NCBI GenBank assembly: GCA_003724275.1
Contig: RHFA01000149.1
Coordinates: 1-12,988, forward strand
DNA from: Thaumarchaeota archaeon S13
GTDB taxonomy: Archaea; Thermoproteota; Nitrososphaeria; Nitrososphaerales; Nitrosopumilaceae
Length of the DNA: 12,988 nt
Reading direction: 5' to 3'
The notes under the pieces are model-generated. The model was given only the letters and a program-made list of their open reading frames with translations, searched no databases and had not been told where the DNA came from. Position 1 is the first letter of the stretch. Each line of letters starts with the position of its first letter. Positions 1 through 6,569 of the stretch are shown here, piece after piece. The translations under genes and the position numbers were made by a program.

Positions 1-890
1 CCGCGCACGGCGCGCGCCTCTCGCGGAGGCGCGGCCGCGACACCGTCGAGGTCGCCGGACGCACCGTCGAGGTCTCGCATGGCTCCTCGGTCCACGCCGC
101 CGCGTCGGCGCTCTTTGACGAGGCAAAGGTCCAGGCGGCCGCCGCGCCGGCGATAGCGGCGCGGCAGGCGGCCATGCGGCGCGAGCTAGAGTCGCTGCGC
201 GCAAGGTCCGGCGACGAGGCAGCCACCGTCGGCGTGAGGCGCGCGCGCAAGAGGGGGTGGCACGAGAGGTACCGCTGGTTTGTCACGACCGACGGCCTCC
301 TCGCCGTGGGCGGCCGCGACTCTAGCTCAAACATGTCGCTCGTGCGCCGCAGGATGGAGGAGGGCGACACGGTCTTTCACGCAGATGTCGCCGGCTCGCC
401 CTTTTTCGTGCTAAAGGGCGGGCACGGCGCCCCCCCGGCGAGCGTCTCGGAGACGGCCCACGCCACGGCGTGCTTTAGCCGCGCGTGGCGCAACGAGGCC
501 CACGGCACGGGGGCGTACTGGGTCGAGCCCTCGCAGGTGGGCCTCGCCGCGCCGAGCGGGCAGTTTCTCCCGCGCGGCTCGTTCCCCATAGAGGGCAGGC
601 GCAACCCCGTTGCGGCCCCCACGCTGCGCCTCGCCGTCGGCGTCGTCGAGGCCGGCGGCTCGCGCGCCGTGACGTGCGGCCCGCCGCAGGCCATGCGCGC
701 GTCGGCCGCCTGCCTCTCGATAATAGAGCCCGGCGGCCTCCCACAGGCCGCCACCGCAAAGAGGATACGCTCAGAGCTCGTGCGCCTCGGCGCCTCGCCC
801 GAGGAGGTGGGGATTGACGAGATTGCGCGCGCAATGCCGGCGGGGAGGAGCCGCGTGGCCGAGTCGGTGGCGGGGGATGCGCGCGCCTGA
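1..890 (+). CDS. rqcH: RqcH / NFACT-family ribosome quality control protein, C-terminal half (5' end outside window)
   Basis: The frame is open from base 3 to the TGA at 888-890, giving about 296 residues; full RqcH proteins are roughly twice that, so the N-terminal half lies upstream of the window. The NFACT-R domain is recognisable. It includes RYRWFVTTDGLLAVGGRDSS (bases about 270-330), the DTVFHADVAGSPFFVLKGG strand, and the QVGLAAPSGQFLPRGSF segment followed by EGRRNP. A charged helical stretch before it (MRRELESLRAR) matches the end of the coiled-coil arm that RqcH uses to contact the obstructed 50S subunit. Family knowledge: RqcH/NEMF/Rqc2 binds 50S-peptidyl-tRNA after ribosome splitting and recruits tRNA for C-terminal tailing. 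The ATG at 174 lies inside the gene and is not a start. The next gene begins inside this one's last codons, so the two are probably co-transcribed. Confidence 0.9.
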   Translation, partial: AHGARLSRRRGRDTVEVAGRTVEVSHGSSVHAAASALFDEAKVQAAAAPAIAARQAAMRRELESLRARSGDEAATVGVRRARKRGWHERYRWFVTTDGLLAVGGRDSSSNMSLVRRRMEEGDTVFHADVAGSPFFVLKGGHGAPPASVSETAHATACFSRAWRNEAHGTGAYWVEPSQVGLAAPSGQFLPRGSFPIEGRRNPVAAPTLRLAVGVVEAGGSRAVTCGPPQAMRASAACLSIIEPGGLPQAATAKRIRSELVRLGASPEEVGIDEIARAMPAGRSRVAESVAGDARA

Positions 891-1461
891 GATCAGCGAC
901 GCCGACGGCGCGGCGATCGTTGCCGCCGCGCGCCAGGCGATCGCCGAGGCCCTCGGCGCGCCGCACGGCCCCGCGCCGCCGGTTCCCGGCCTGCGCGCCG
1001 GCGTCTTTGTCACGGTGCACGGCCGCACGGGCCTGCGCGGGTGCATTGGGTTTATGGGCGCCGACGCGCCGCTAGGCGGCACGCTTCGCGAGGCCGCAGT
1101 CGCCGCGGCTACGGGGGACGCGCGCTTTGCGCCGCTCACCGCCGCCGAGCTCGGCTCGGTCACGATAGAGGTGAGCGTGCTGTCAGGGGCCGAGCCGCTG
1201 GCCGGCCCGCGCGGGGAATACCCCGCGGCGGTCCGCGTGGGGCGCGACGGCCTGGTGGTCCGGCGCGGCGCGCTGGCCGGACTGCTGCTGCCGCAGGTGG
1301 CCACCGAGATGTCCTGGGACGCAGCCGAGTTTCTTGACGGCGCGTGCCAAAAGGCCGGCCTCGGGCCTGGCTGCTGGCGCGACGAGCAGGTGGAGGTTCT
1401 CGCGTTTGCCGCCGCGGTGTTTGGCGAGGGGTCGCCGGGAGCCCGCGCCGTGCGGGCCTAG
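877..1461 (+). CDS. AMMECR1-domain protein
   Basis: This is a 194-residue protein of the AMMECR1 family (archaeal PH0010-like). The diagnostic LRGCIG motif is at residues 53-58, within TGLRGCIGFMGADAPLGGTL. The following helix (REAAVAAATGDARFAPLT) and the strand SVTIEVSVLSGAEPL are also typical. I chose the ATG at 877 over the upstream frame-open codon at 814. It follows a G-rich stretch (GGCGGGGG), overlaps the end of rqcH by 14 bases and gives a normal family N-terminus. The biochemical role of the family is not established. The stop TAG at 1459-1461 interlocks with the stop of the convergent AcnX small-subunit gene in a CTAG palindrome. Confidence 0.88.
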   Translation: MRAPEISDADGAAIVAAARQAIAEALGAPHGPAPPVPGLRAGVFVTVHGRTGLRGCIGFMGADAPLGGTLREAAVAAATGDARFAPLTAAELGSVTIEVSVLSGAEPLAGPRGEYPAAVRVGRDGLVVRRGALAGLLLPQVATEMSWDAAEFLDGACQKAGLGPGCWRDEQVEVLAFAAAVFGEGSPGARAVRA

Positions 1462-1841
1462 GCCGGCACGGCCGTGAGCGCGACGGTGTCGACCGTGCAT
1501 TCCTGCCCGTCGCGCACGCCGGCGCACAGGCCGCCATCAAGCATGAGCGGTATGCCGGCGATCGCGCACCCCGAGACGACGCTCGCGTCGGGCCGCGCGC
1601 AGACCATCGCCGCAGGCGCCACGCCGTTGGCCTTGAGCGCGTACACCGTGTACGCGCCGACGCTGCTGCCCGTGCCGTGCGGAAAGGCGAGTATCGTCCC
1701 GCGCAGGGCCCTGCCGTGCAGCGCGTGGGAGGGGTCGGATATGGCTCCGCGGGCCGCGTCGACGGCCCCCAAAAAGTTGATCGGCTCGGCGGACCGCAGG
1801 ACCGGCCCCGTGGCCCTCCCGGCGACGATGGTTCGCCTCAC
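1458..1841 (-). CDS. Phosphomevalonate dehydratase (aconitase X) small, swivel-domain subunit
   Basis: This 127-residue protein matches the AcnX swivel domain (DUF126). It has GRALRGTILAFPHGTGSSVG (about residues 43-62), then a VYALKANGVAPAAMV strand and an AIAGIPLML segment, all characteristic of the family. In archaea this subunit pairs with the large AcnX subunit. Together they dehydrate (R)-5-phosphomevalonate to trans-anhydromevalonate 5-phosphate, a step of the archaeal modified mevalonate pathway supplying isoprenoid lipids. The start is GTG at 1841, overlapping the TGA of the large-subunit gene by four bases (GTGA), which points to translational coupling. Assignment as phosphomevalonate dehydratase rather than another AcnX activity rests on the archaeal two-gene arrangement. 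Confidence 0.87.
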   Translation of the reverse strand: MRRTIVAGRATGPVLRSAEPINFLGAVDAARGAISDPSHALHGRALRGTILAFPHGTGSSVGAYTVYALKANGVAPAAMVCARPDASVVSGCAIAGIPLMLDGGLCAGVRDGQECTVDTVALTAVPA

Positions 1842-2998
1842 CGCGCCTCGCCCCGGACGATCTCGGATATGGGCCGCAGGTCCACGCCCACGCCGTTGGA
1901 GCGCGACAGGTAATAGGCGGCCTTTACGCTGCTAGTCGTGACCGAGTCGACGTCGTCTGCGCTGATGAGGGGCGTGAGGCACGCGCAACAGTCCGCGAGG
2001 AGCTCACAGCCGGCGCGGCGCAGCCTCGCTGCGTCGCCGGCGGCCTCGGCGGCCTCTAGGGAGGCGCGCGCGCAAAACACGACGCAGCGCTTTTTGAACG
2101 ACGCGCCGCCGATCATCGAGGCCAGGCCGGCGAGCTCGCCGGCCCCGAGCTGCGGGCTGCCCAGCGCTATCATGTCCCCCGTCTCCGCCGTCGAGAGCGA
2201 GTCGAGGGCACCGTCGCGCTCTTCTCTCCCAAAGTCGAGGCGCTCCCCGCATGCCTGCCCGTCAAGCGCAAAGCGCGAGCACGTGCCAGACGTGCCCATT
2301 CCTGCGCAGAGCGACTTGCATCCCCTGTGGTCCATGGGGCCGGCGGCGCCGGCGAGGTTTACGGTCTGCGAGCCGGCCGCGCCGGCGAAATACCCAAGGA
2401 GCCCATAGTCAAGGTCTGTCGGCCCGTCCACGCGCAGCCTCACCGTCGGGACCGAGGCGGGATCCTCTGGCGGCGCAACGGGCGACTTGCCGGCGATCGC
2501 CGCGGCGAGCGCGCCAAATGCGCTCTCCTTGTTTGTGCGCAGGCCGCCCACAGAGTTTGCGTATATCGCCGCGTTGCTCTCGGCGAAGGCGACACGCCGG
2601 CCCGCGCGCGGCAGGACGTCGCCCTCGCGAAATATCTCATAGGGTATGCAAGAGAACGACATGTCGACTCCCATACTCTCGTACGAGGACGCAATGCCCT
2701 CCTGGCCGCGAACAAACTCGCCGGGCAGGCCGTGGTCTGCGCGCGCGTCATACCCCATCGGGTTTAGCGTGGTTCTCGTTTGCACGCGCGTTCCCCTTGC
2801 GGCCATGTCGGCAAGAAAGCGGGCGCCCGCCTCGCCTATTGTGTTATAGTTGACGCCAGAGAGGTGGGCCCACGACACCTCCTCGAGCCCCGCGGCTCCC
2901 ATCGCCTCGCCGGTCGCCACGAGGACGCGGTAGGCGGTCTCCATCGCCTCGCCGTGCCGCCCGTGCAGCGCGTCCTCCTCGTCGCGCGTGAGCTCCAC
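1838..2998 (-). CDS. Phosphomevalonate dehydratase (aconitase X) large, catalytic subunit
   Basis: This 386-residue protein matches the AcnX catalytic family (DUF521). The N-terminus MELTRDEEDALHGRHGEAME and the following VSWAHLSGVNYNTIGEAG are typical. So are the glycine/cysteine stretch CKSLCAGMGTSGTCSRF (about residues 229-245) and the C-terminal ACLTPLISADDVDSVTTSS, followed by VKAAYYL. Conserved cysteines in these regions are expected to hold the Fe-S cluster, although I cannot assign each ligand by eye. The start is GTG at 2998. A TATA box (TTATAA, minus strand, 3023-3028) is centred 27.5 nt upstream, so the mRNA is probably leaderless. The gene is first in a two-gene operon with the swivel subunit, which overlaps its stop codon. 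Confidence 0.9.
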   Translation of the reverse strand: MELTRDEEDALHGRHGEAMETAYRVLVATGEAMGAAGLEEVSWAHLSGVNYNTIGEAGARFLADMAARGTRVQTRTTLNPMGYDARADHGLPGEFVRGQEGIASSYESMGVDMSFSCIPYEIFREGDVLPRAGRRVAFAESNAAIYANSVGGLRTNKESAFGALAAAIAGKSPVAPPEDPASVPTVRLRVDGPTDLDYGLLGYFAGAAGSQTVNLAGAAGPMDHRGCKSLCAGMGTSGTCSRFALDGQACGERLDFGREERDGALDSLSTAETGDMIALGSPQLGAGELAGLASMIGGASFKKRCVVFCARASLEAAEAAGDAARLRRAGCELLADCCACLTPLISADDVDSVTTSSVKAAYYLSRSNGVGVDLRPISEIVRGEAR

Positions 2999-3022
2999 GG
3001 GCCGCGCGCGCGCGACCCACGG

Positions 3023-3028
3023 TTATAA
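3023..3028 (-). promoter_or_regulatory. TATA box of the AcnX operon
   Basis: TTATAA on the minus strand is centred 27.5 nt before the GTG at 2998. This spacing recurs at other genes in the window and fits a leaderless transcript. Confidence 0.6.
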
Positions 3029-3049
3029 CGATTGGGACAGGCGGCCCGC

Positions 3050-3391
3050 CTAGAGGTCGATCGAGGTGGCCGCGCGCTGGATCGGCTCTAGCGCGCGCAT
3101 AGCCTCGTTGACGCGCCTCTCGGCCTCGTCAAAGCGCCTCATGGCCTTTGCAAACTGGGCGCTCCTTTCGCCGTGGATGGCCTTTGCCTCCCTGACCTTG
3201 GCGGCGGCCTTGCGGACCTCGGCCATCTCGCGGTACGCGCGCTGCGTGGCGATGTGCGCCTCGGCCCTGAGGCACTTTATCCACCTGGACAGCGCGCGCG
3301 TGTACTCGCGGCTCTTCTTGCCGTGCTTCTCCTCGGCCTCTTGGAGCCGGGCCCACTCGCGACCAATGTGGCGGTCTCTCCCGAAGATCAT
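3050..3391 (-). CDS. Small basic coiled-coil protein with an internal 50-residue duplication
   Basis: I do not recognise this 113-residue protein. It is almost entirely helical, highly charged and net basic, with no signal peptide or membrane segment. It contains an exact-period duplication. EAEEKHGKKSREYTRALSRW (residues 18-37) aligns with EAKAIHGERSAQFAKAMRRF (residues 68-87) at an offset of 50. The alignment conserves EA, HG, S, an aromatic, A, R and an aromatic. The ATG at 3391 is preceded by a TTATTATTAA element (3412-3421) centred about 25 nt upstream, and high coding quality continues to the TAG at 3050. It is separate from the AcnX operon, whose own promoter lies between them. A structural or nucleic-acid-binding role is possible but not shown. 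Confidence 0.72.
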   Translation of the reverse strand: MIFGRDRHIGREWARLQEAEEKHGKKSREYTRALSRWIKCLRAEAHIATQRAYREMAEVRKAAAKVREAKAIHGERSAQFAKAMRRFDEAERRVNEAMRALEPIQRAATSIDL

Positions 3392-3411
3392 GCCGCCCCG
3401 CCAAACCCACC

Positions 3412-3421
3412 TTAATAATAA
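3412..3421 (-). promoter_or_regulatory. TATA-like promoter of the small coiled-coil gene
   Basis: The AT-only stretch TTATTATTAA on the minus strand lies in otherwise GC-rich DNA. It is centred about 25 nt upstream of the ATG at 3391, close to the spacing seen at other genes here. Confidence 0.55.
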
Positions 3422-3542
3422 CCCGATCGTTGCGGGGCGGCCCCGGGCACGCGTGGCCGCTAGCGGGGCCGGCGGGCTCGCCCGGCGCCTTTTATACCGG
3501 GGCGCCTTGGGGCAGAAGGGCGGGCTTTGGGCCCTGGCCCGC

Positions 3543-3583
3543 GCCCCCGGCCCGGCGGGGCGCCGGCCCGGCCGCGCCGGGGC
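3543..3583. repeat. GC-rich inverted repeat able to form a strong hairpin
   Basis: The outer arms GCCCCCGG (3543-3550) and CCGGGGC (3577-3583) pair with one bulged C. The inner arms CCGGC (3552-3556) and GCCGG (3562-3566) form a second stem. On the plus strand it begins about 50 bases after the TATA-like CTTTTATACC at 3489-3498. It could be part of a structured RNA, or only a consequence of extreme GC content. Confidence 0.4.
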
Positions 3584-3729
3584 TCAAACTGGGAGGGGCG
3601 GCCGCCACGGCGCCGCGGAGCCGGAGAGACACCCGCGAGCCAAAGTTCATCCCGCACCCCCAACTGTCCACAGGAAGTTCACGCTCTATAACTAACACGG
3701 AGGCACTAGGGACGCAGGGCGAACATTAG

Positions 3730-3749
3730 CTCTAGGGTATAAGCTAGAG
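3730..3749. repeat. Short inverted repeat downstream of mrr
   Basis: CTCTAG (3730-3735) and CTAGAG (3744-3749) flank an 8-base loop GGTATAAG. It lies about 25 bases past the mrr stop codon and could be a 3'-end structure. There is no T-tract, so a terminator is not established. Confidence 0.3.
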
Positions 3750-3773
3750 AAGCCATGGCAGACGGCTCAGGCA

Positions 3774-4664
3774 TTACGCGTCTAGCCGTTCAAAATACTC
3801 GCCGTCTACTTTTTTTATCTGCACATACTCTTCAACATTTGTCCCGACGCCGTGCTCAATCATAAGCTCGATCAGACCCGGGCCATTTATGAGCTTGATG
3901 GTCTTGTCGGTCATGCTGTCCGCGGCCCTTCTAGCCTCTTCTGTAAAGTCAGACAGCGTCACAAAGACCCCGCGCTTTGCCCTTTTTGTGTCAAGCGCGC
4001 CCGCAAACCCCCGCACCTGTTCTGGAGTGATCTTTGCGTCACTGTATTTTTTGACTTGGCAGTATATGGTGTCTAGCCCAAAACCATCGCGCGTGATCTC
4101 TATGTCTACCCCGCCATCATTGGCTCTCCCTGTCATTTTAACGACACCATAGTTTAGTTTTCTAAACACGTCTCCCACAATTTTTTCAAAATGATATCCA
4201 GTAACATCATCACTTTTCAGTTTAGATCGCAGCTCGTCAGCTAGTTCTTGCTTAAGCAGGCCAGCAGCGCGATCAATCAGTTCCAGCGGCGTTTCTTCGC
4301 CTGGCTGAGGAGGGAGCGGTGACACCACTCCATTTCCCTCGTCCGGGGGATAAGTCTCTTTGAGCCACTTTAAGCTAATTTTTGGAGGCGGATTATTTAA
4401 CACAGCTTTGCCTTCTTGAGAAATTTGCAGCTTTCGCGGCACTTCTTCAACCAGCCCATGGTGTTTTAGATGCCATTTGGCCCACGTTAGCCTATAGTAC
4501 ACAACACGGTGTCCTCTGCTAGTCCGCCTAGTCTGCCCCGCCTCATCTATGTTAAATCGCTCGTTTATCTTCCTTTCAACCTCCGCATAGCCGTACTCCC
4601 TCCCGTCCCTGATAATTTTGAGGATGGGCAGCATCATGTCCTGGAATCCGGGTATTGCGCTCAA
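3774..4664 (-). CDS. mrr: Mrr-type restriction endonuclease
   Basis: This 296-residue protein is close to the usual Mrr length. The N-terminal winged helix (Mrr_N) spans about residues 4-90, starting IPGFQDMMLPILKIIRDGRE. The C-terminal PD-(D/E)XK nuclease domain runs from about 152 to 275. Catalytic-type residues are visible: E160 in GYHFEKIV, D187 in NDGGVDIEI, and Q203/K205 in YCQVKKY. AGALDTKRAKRGVFVTLSDF is the expected following strand and helix. Mrr proteins are type IV-like enzymes that cut modified foreign DNA. The start is probably TTG at 4664, because the Mrr N-terminus begins just after it and a TATA box is centred 28.5 nt upstream; the ATG at residue 10 is the alternative. Its codons are visibly richer in A/T than the flanking genes, suggesting horizontal acquisition. 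No methylase gene is adjacent. Confidence 0.9.
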   Translation of the reverse strand: MSAIPGFQDMMLPILKIIRDGREYGYAEVERKINERFNIDEAGQTRRTSRGHRVVYYRLTWAKWHLKHHGLVEEVPRKLQISQEGKAVLNNPPPKISLKWLKETYPPDEGNGVVSPLPPQPGEETPLELIDRAAGLLKQELADELRSKLKSDDVTGYHFEKIVGDVFRKLNYGVVKMTGRANDGGVDIEITRDGFGLDTIYCQVKKYSDAKITPEQVRGFAGALDTKRAKRGVFVTLSDFTEEARRAADSMTDKTIKLINGPGLIELMIEHGVGTNVEEYVQIKKVDGEYFERLDA

Positions 4665-4688
4665 GCGCCCGCCGCCCCCGGACGCCTG

Positions 4689-4696
4689 ATATTATA
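4689..4696 (-). promoter_or_regulatory. TATA box of mrr
   Basis: TATAATAT on the minus strand is centred 28.5 nt before the TTG at 4664. It supports the TTG start and a leaderless mrr transcript. Confidence 0.55.
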
Positions 4697-4904
4697 CGTT
4701 TGTGTGGCTCACGGTAGAGAATCGGCAAAACGCCACACAGCTACTAGAAAGGCTTCGGGAGGGCGCCACGTCCCGTGTCGGGAGCCGCGTGGCAGATTTC
4801 AGCGTGCGCGCCCGTTTGGTGGCTTGGCGAGAGGGTCATGGCTTCTCTCGCGAGCTGCGCTCGGGACGCGACTGGGAACATGCCAAGAAGACGCAGCTGA
4901 TCCC

Positions 4905-5306
4905 TCACACTTCCAGGGTGCCCTCCATGCGCTCCCAGTCAAGCGTCATGCGGCAGCCCTCTAGCATGTTAAGCCCCAGTATGGCATCTATGGCATTGCC
5001 ACCCTCCACAAGCTTCCCAAGCTCGTAAACAATGATGCGCCTATCTTTCTTCCCCAGAGTTATTGTACAAAAGTACCTTTGTACCAGCATGTCTGCATGT
5101 GCACCATGAACACAGCCCATGGGAAGCGTTCCAGCATGTAGGAGGGAGAGGTCTTGGCATATGTCACTCCGCACAGCCGTCACGTTGGACCCGGTGTCTA
5201 TCATAGCATGCAGATTCCTGATCTTTTCCCCATGAGCGGTGCATGGCGCATAAAACCTGCTGTTTAGCGCCGTCAGCTGGAGGTTCGTCAAAACATGGTC
5301 ACGCAT
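4905..5306 (-). CDS. Retropepsin-like aspartic protease, cassette 1
   Basis: This 133-residue protein is about the size of one retropepsin protomer, so an active enzyme would be a homodimer. The catalytic motif is D37-T38-G39-S40 within LHAMIDTGSNVTAVRSDIC. A flap-like segment lies at about residues 62-80, and the second signature AILGLNMLEGCRMTLDW (108-124) matches the (I/L)(I/L)G-x-x-x-L segment and final strand of clan AA proteases. No signal peptide or transmembrane helix is seen, so it should be cytoplasmic. The ATG at 5306 lies 19 bases inside the end of the upstream DUF5678-type gene, indicating coupled translation. A diverged, frameshifted paralogue lies about 1.28 kb away. The substrate is unknown; the partner protein is an obvious candidate, which is inference. 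Confidence 0.8.
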   Translation of the reverse strand: MRDHVLTNLQLTALNSRFYAPCTAHGEKIRNLHAMIDTGSNVTAVRSDICQDLSLLHAGTLPMGCVHGAHADMLVQRYFCTITLGKKDRRIIVYELGKLVEGGNAIDAILGLNMLEGCRMTLDWERMEGTLEV

Positions 5307-5905
5307 GTGACTCCGGGCGAGTAAAAGAAAGCTGCGCGGCCGGGATGCTCGCGCATGACCGCCTGATCCACCTCCGTAGCCGTGTCTGCCACAAGAACTT
5401 TGCCTTCGCAGACGGCTATGTGCTTGCCTGGGTGCGTCGCAAGGATCTCCTCCCTGTTGGCCTCAAATATCTTTTGCTGGCGGGAAGACTCCCTTCGCCC
5501 CCTAGCGAGCTCGGCTCTGTACGCCTCATCCGCGGCGGCCTCGGCGTCAGCATGCTGGGCATCTTTGCACTTTGCAGGCGTGTAGTTCCCCCGGGGCACC
5601 GGCAAGTAATAGAACGCCGCGTGTCCTGTGTGGGCCTGCATGGCTGCCTGCATGGCTCCTAGAGCCGTGTCCGCCGCAATGATCTCGCCTTCGCAGACGG
5701 CTATGTGCTTGCCTGGGTGCGTCGCGAGGATCTCCTCCCTATTGGCCTCAAAGATCTCCTCCTGGCGGATTCTCTCCCTGCGCCACCTGGCGTGCAATTC
5801 CTTGTACTCGCCGTCAAAGGCCGGCTCCTCGGGCGCTTGCCGCGGCGCCGTACCCTTCGCTCCACTGCGCCCGGCCGCCTTATCGTCGGCGCGGAGCTCT
5901 TGCAT
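5288..5905 (-). CDS. Tandem DUF5678-like domain protein, cassette 1
   Basis: This 205-residue protein begins MQELRADDKAAGRSGAK, then has an alanine/proline-rich linker to about residue 30. Two copies of a 95-residue unit follow, starting near residues 34 and 129. Each unit is a charged helix followed by a compact domain: IFEANREEILATHPGKHIAV, then a CEG turn and a strand, ending FYYLPVP or FFYSPGV. The (E)EIL-x-x-HPGK-x-IAV pattern resembles DUF5678, a short domain of unknown function in archaea and bacteria; I make the match from memory. The ATG at 5905 is 33 nt from a TATA box. An in-frame TTG at 5911 is 27 nt away and also possible. The gene is first in the cassette and overlaps the protease start. 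The family function is unknown. Confidence 0.78.
   Translation of the reverse strand: MQELRADDKAAGRSGAKGTAPRQAPEEPAFDGEYKELHARWRRERIRQEEIFEANREEILATHPGKHIAVCEGEIIAADTALGAMQAAMQAHTGHAAFYYLPVPRGNYTPAKCKDAQHADAEAAADEAYRAELARGRRESSRQQKIFEANREEILATHPGKHIAVCEGKVLVADTATEVDQAVMREHPGRAAFFYSPGVTCVTMF
5402..5472 (-). repeat. Intragenic direct repeat, cassette 1, unit 2
   Basis: This 71-bp block is repeated at 5687-5757, 285 bp (95 codons) away, with only three mismatches by eye. It encodes the HPGKHIAVCEG core of the second DUF5678-like unit. Confidence 0.85.
5687..5757 (-). repeat. Intragenic direct repeat, cassette 1, unit 1
   Basis: This is the partner of 5402-5472, encoding the core of the first DUF5678-like unit. 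The two blocks are more alike than either is to the equivalent block in cassette 2. Confidence 0.85.
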
Positions 5906-5916
5906 TGTCAACGCGC
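5803..5916 (-). repeat. Inter-cassette direct repeat (copy in cassette 1)
   Basis: This 114-bp block covers the N-terminal coding region and start of the DUF5678-type gene. It is nearly identical to 7085-7198, at a constant offset of 1282 bp, and it marks the cassette duplication. Confidence 0.85.
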
Positions 5917-5934
5917 GAGTGCTAGGAGTCCTCG

Positions 5935-5941
5935 TATTTAA
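5935..5941 (-). promoter_or_regulatory. TATA box of cassette 1
   Basis: TTAAATA on the minus strand, in the context GCCTTAAATACG, is centred 33 nt before the ATG at 5905 and 27 nt before the TTG at 5911. Cassette 2 has the same element at the same spacing. Confidence 0.6.
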
Positions 5942-6099
5942 GGCTAAGCGCCTCCTTGCCCGCGCTGCACGAACAGGCAACGATTTTTGGCAGATCCTGC
6001 CGCCTTGGCCTCCGTCGTTCGGCCTGGCTCTGCCCCTTCACGGGGCGGGCGCGCCTCGAACCGCTTCCCACAAACCAAAACGCATGCTGATCTAGCGCA

Positions 6100-6564
6100 T
6101 TAGGAGTTGCCTGCGGCTACGCCGGGCCTCTCCGCGCGCCATGCCCGCCATTGCCACGACCGAATCGCGCGCCGGGCACATCCGTCGTGCACGCAGGCAG
6201 AGAAGCCTCTCCTACGTACCCAGTCAAGCAACATGCGGCAGTTCTCTAGCACGTCGAGTCCTAGTATCGCAGACCGATCCCCCTTCGTCGCCAAGCTTGT
6301 CAAGCTCGTAAATCATGAGGTGCTCGATTCTATTCTCCAGCTCTACTGTGCAAAAATAACACTGCGCCACCGCGTCCGCGTGCGAGCCGTGAACGCAAGC
6401 TAATGAACGTTCCCCAGCGCGTCGAAGGGAGAGGCTTTGGCATACGTCGCGCCGTATCGCCGTCGCGGATGAACCCGTGTCTATTAGGGCACACAGCTTC
6501 ATTTTTTCCGACCACGCACGACGCATGTAGCGTAAAACCTATTGCCCCGGGCCTCTAGCCACAT
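6100..6564 (-). pseudogene. Retropepsin-like aspartic protease, cassette 2, frameshifted
   Basis: Three reading frames together match the intact protease of cassette 1. Frame one starts at ATG 6564 (MWLEARGNRFYAT...) and runs into TGA at an A6 run near 6502-6507. Frame two continues with MKLCALIDTGSSATAIRRD, keeping the catalytic DTGS, to IYELDKLGDEGG. After a GGGGGA run near 6284-6288, frame three supplies SAILGLDVLENCRMLLDW and then an unrelated tail to TAA at 6100. One extra base at the A run and one fewer G at the G run would restore a single ORF. The first frame starts five bases after the DUF5678-type stop. This is either a decaying gene or a functional one with two sequencing errors. 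Recoding is a remote option. Confidence 0.75.
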
Positions 6565-6569
6565 GCCTT

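Larger units (their letters stand above)
3422..3773. other. GC-rich intergenic region, no convincing gene
   Basis: About 350 bases lie between the coiled-coil gene and mrr. I see no tRNA, SRP RNA or RNase P signature. Open frames here have Gly/Pro/Arg-rich, low-complexity translations typical of chance in GC-rich DNA. TATA-like elements occur at 3490-3496 (usable on either strand), 3686-3691 and 3737-3742. A minus-strand TTG at 3663, 25 nt from the 3686-3691 element, would start a 67-residue basic peptide ending at 3460. I do not consider that supported. A strong inverted repeat lies at 3543-3583 and a smaller one at 3730-3749. Confidence 0.6.

Noticed and set aside
3489..3700. SRP RNA or RNase P RNA in the GC-rich intergenic region
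   Set aside because: I looked on both strands for the SRP helix 8 GGAAGGGAGC-type motif and for the RNase P P4 GAGGAAAGTCC-type motif and found neither.
4702..5028. Plus-strand ORF beginning MWLTVENRQNATQLLERLREG
   Set aside because: The first 60 residues look somewhat protein-like and a TATA-like element lies just upstream. However, the rest is antisense to the cassette 1 protease, and no family is recognisable.
6054..6062. Minus-strand GGTTCGAGG resembling a tRNA T-loop
   Set aside because: The flanking bases do not form a 5-bp T stem, and no acceptor, anticodon or D arm could be drawn.
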